Of a stretch of 32,388 bases of DNA, positions 32,101-32,388 are shown in pieces. Below the pieces are notes generated by a model. That model was not told where the DNA came from, ran no database searches, and was given only the letters and a program-made list of their open reading frames with translations. The stretch comes from DTU018 sp029550685 (GTDB lineage Bacteria; Bacillota; Syntrophomonadia; Syntrophomonadales; Syntrophomonadaceae). The stretch's first letter is position 1, and every line of letters begins with the position of its first letter. The position numbers and the translations under genes are program-made. The stretch spans positions 1 to 32,388 of the forward strand of contig DAONVO010000017.1 of assembly GCA_035412805.1 (NCBI GenBank). The letters are read 5' to 3'.

Positions 32101-32314
32101 ATGCAGGGGTATTAGCCGGGCGAGTGACGTACGACGAGCCGTGGCAACCCACGGGGAAACTGAGGGCTGCGAAGTGGAGCGAGAAACAGGATGTTTCGAG
32201 CAGTGAGGACTGAGTGCATGGATGCCGAATTATTAAGCGGTCCGTTTCGCACCGAAGTAAGCCGATGTGTTGCAGGCGAGGAGTCCCGGAGCGAGCTGGC
32301 TAATAACCCTGCAT
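32101..32314. repeat. Long inverted repeat in the right-hand non-coding end
   Basis: The stretch at 32101-32119 (ATGCAGGGGTATTAGCCGG) and the inverted stretch at 32296-32314 (CTGGCTAATAACCCTGCAT) match in 17 of 19 bases. The interior holds small stems (GCCGTGG/CCACGG near 32139-32157; GAAAC/GTTTC near 32183-32198). No gene is seen in 31843-32388 (546 bases). It may be a dispersed element or a structured RNA. Confidence 0.4.
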
Positions 32315-32360
32315 CCCGGCTAACAGTACTGCTAAGCCGTGGTTAGCGCAGATGGACATA

Positions 32361-32388
32361 GAGATCGCCACGCGCTACCGCGCTCGCG
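32361..32388. repeat. Interspersed repeat unit cut by the right window edge
   Basis: GAGATCGCCACGCGCTACCG...CTCGCG resembles the unit at 11-40 and, inverted, 112-148 at the other end of the window. The rest lies outside the window. Confidence 0.5.

Noticed and set aside
1..32388. CRISPR array, tRNA, rRNA or insertion sequence
   Set aside because: No regular direct repeats with spacers, no tRNA-like cloverleaf, no rRNA and no transposase were noticed by eye. A computed scan (tRNAscan-SE, CRISPR finder) would be needed for certainty.

Overview
The window looks like chromosome of a spore-forming, anaerobic member of the Bacillota (class Clostridia) that respires sulfite or organic sulfonates. 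The evidence is a complete dissimilatory sulfite reductase locus (dsrA, dsrB, dsrD, dsrC, dsrMKJOP) on the same stretch as spoIIM, a DUF4227 gene, xerD, deoB and a pyrimidine phosphorylase, an arrangement typical of sporulating Bacillota. Strong AGGAGG-type ribosome sites and many GTG or TTG starts fit this. I cannot name the genus. No sulfate adenylyltransferase or APS reductase gene is present here, so sulfate reduction cannot be inferred from this window. Every gene is on the minus strand except one tetR-type regulator. 

Layout, left to right: an interspersed repeat (about 11-148); a methyl-accepting membrane protein (248-1759); a VOC/glyoxalase-family protein; a CbiA/DsrN amidotransferase; a LysR regulator; then the dsr block, transcribed from 16.7 kb down to 5.2 kb in the order dsrM-like, dsrK-like, ferredoxin, dsrA, dsrB, dsrD, an RsbRD_N-domain protein, dsrM, dsrK, dsrJ, dsrO, dsrP, dsrC. 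The RsbRD_N-to-dsrP genes overlap or lie within a few bases of each other. A divergent tetR (17036-17638) follows. A second block (17.8-24.65 kb) encodes, in transcription order, an MFS transporter, a 3-hydroxyacyl-CoA-dehydrogenase-like enzyme, an acetolactate-synthase-like ThDP enzyme, a sulfoacetaldehyde acetyltransferase (Xsc)-family ThDP enzyme and an SDR dehydrogenase. Next are a tungsten aldehyde:ferredoxin oxidoreductase with its four-cluster ferredoxin, then the housekeeping/sporulation cluster, and a repeat-rich non-coding end. 

Main reading (inference): the second block looks like a sulfonate catabolic module. A sulfonate is imported, oxidised and perhaps decarboxylated to sulfoacetaldehyde, and Xsc cleaves that to acetyl phosphate and sulfite. 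Sulfite would be reduced by DsrAB, with DsrC as sulfur carrier and DsrMKJOP, plus a second DsrMK-like pair, feeding electrons from the membrane. Two nearly identical 20-bp motifs (18 of 20 bases) lie upstream of the transporter and upstream of the dehydrogenase-ThDP-Xsc genes, which suggests one regulator controls the module. The natural substrate (sulfolactate, dihydroxypropanesulfonate, isethionate, sulfoacetate or other) cannot be settled from sequence alone.
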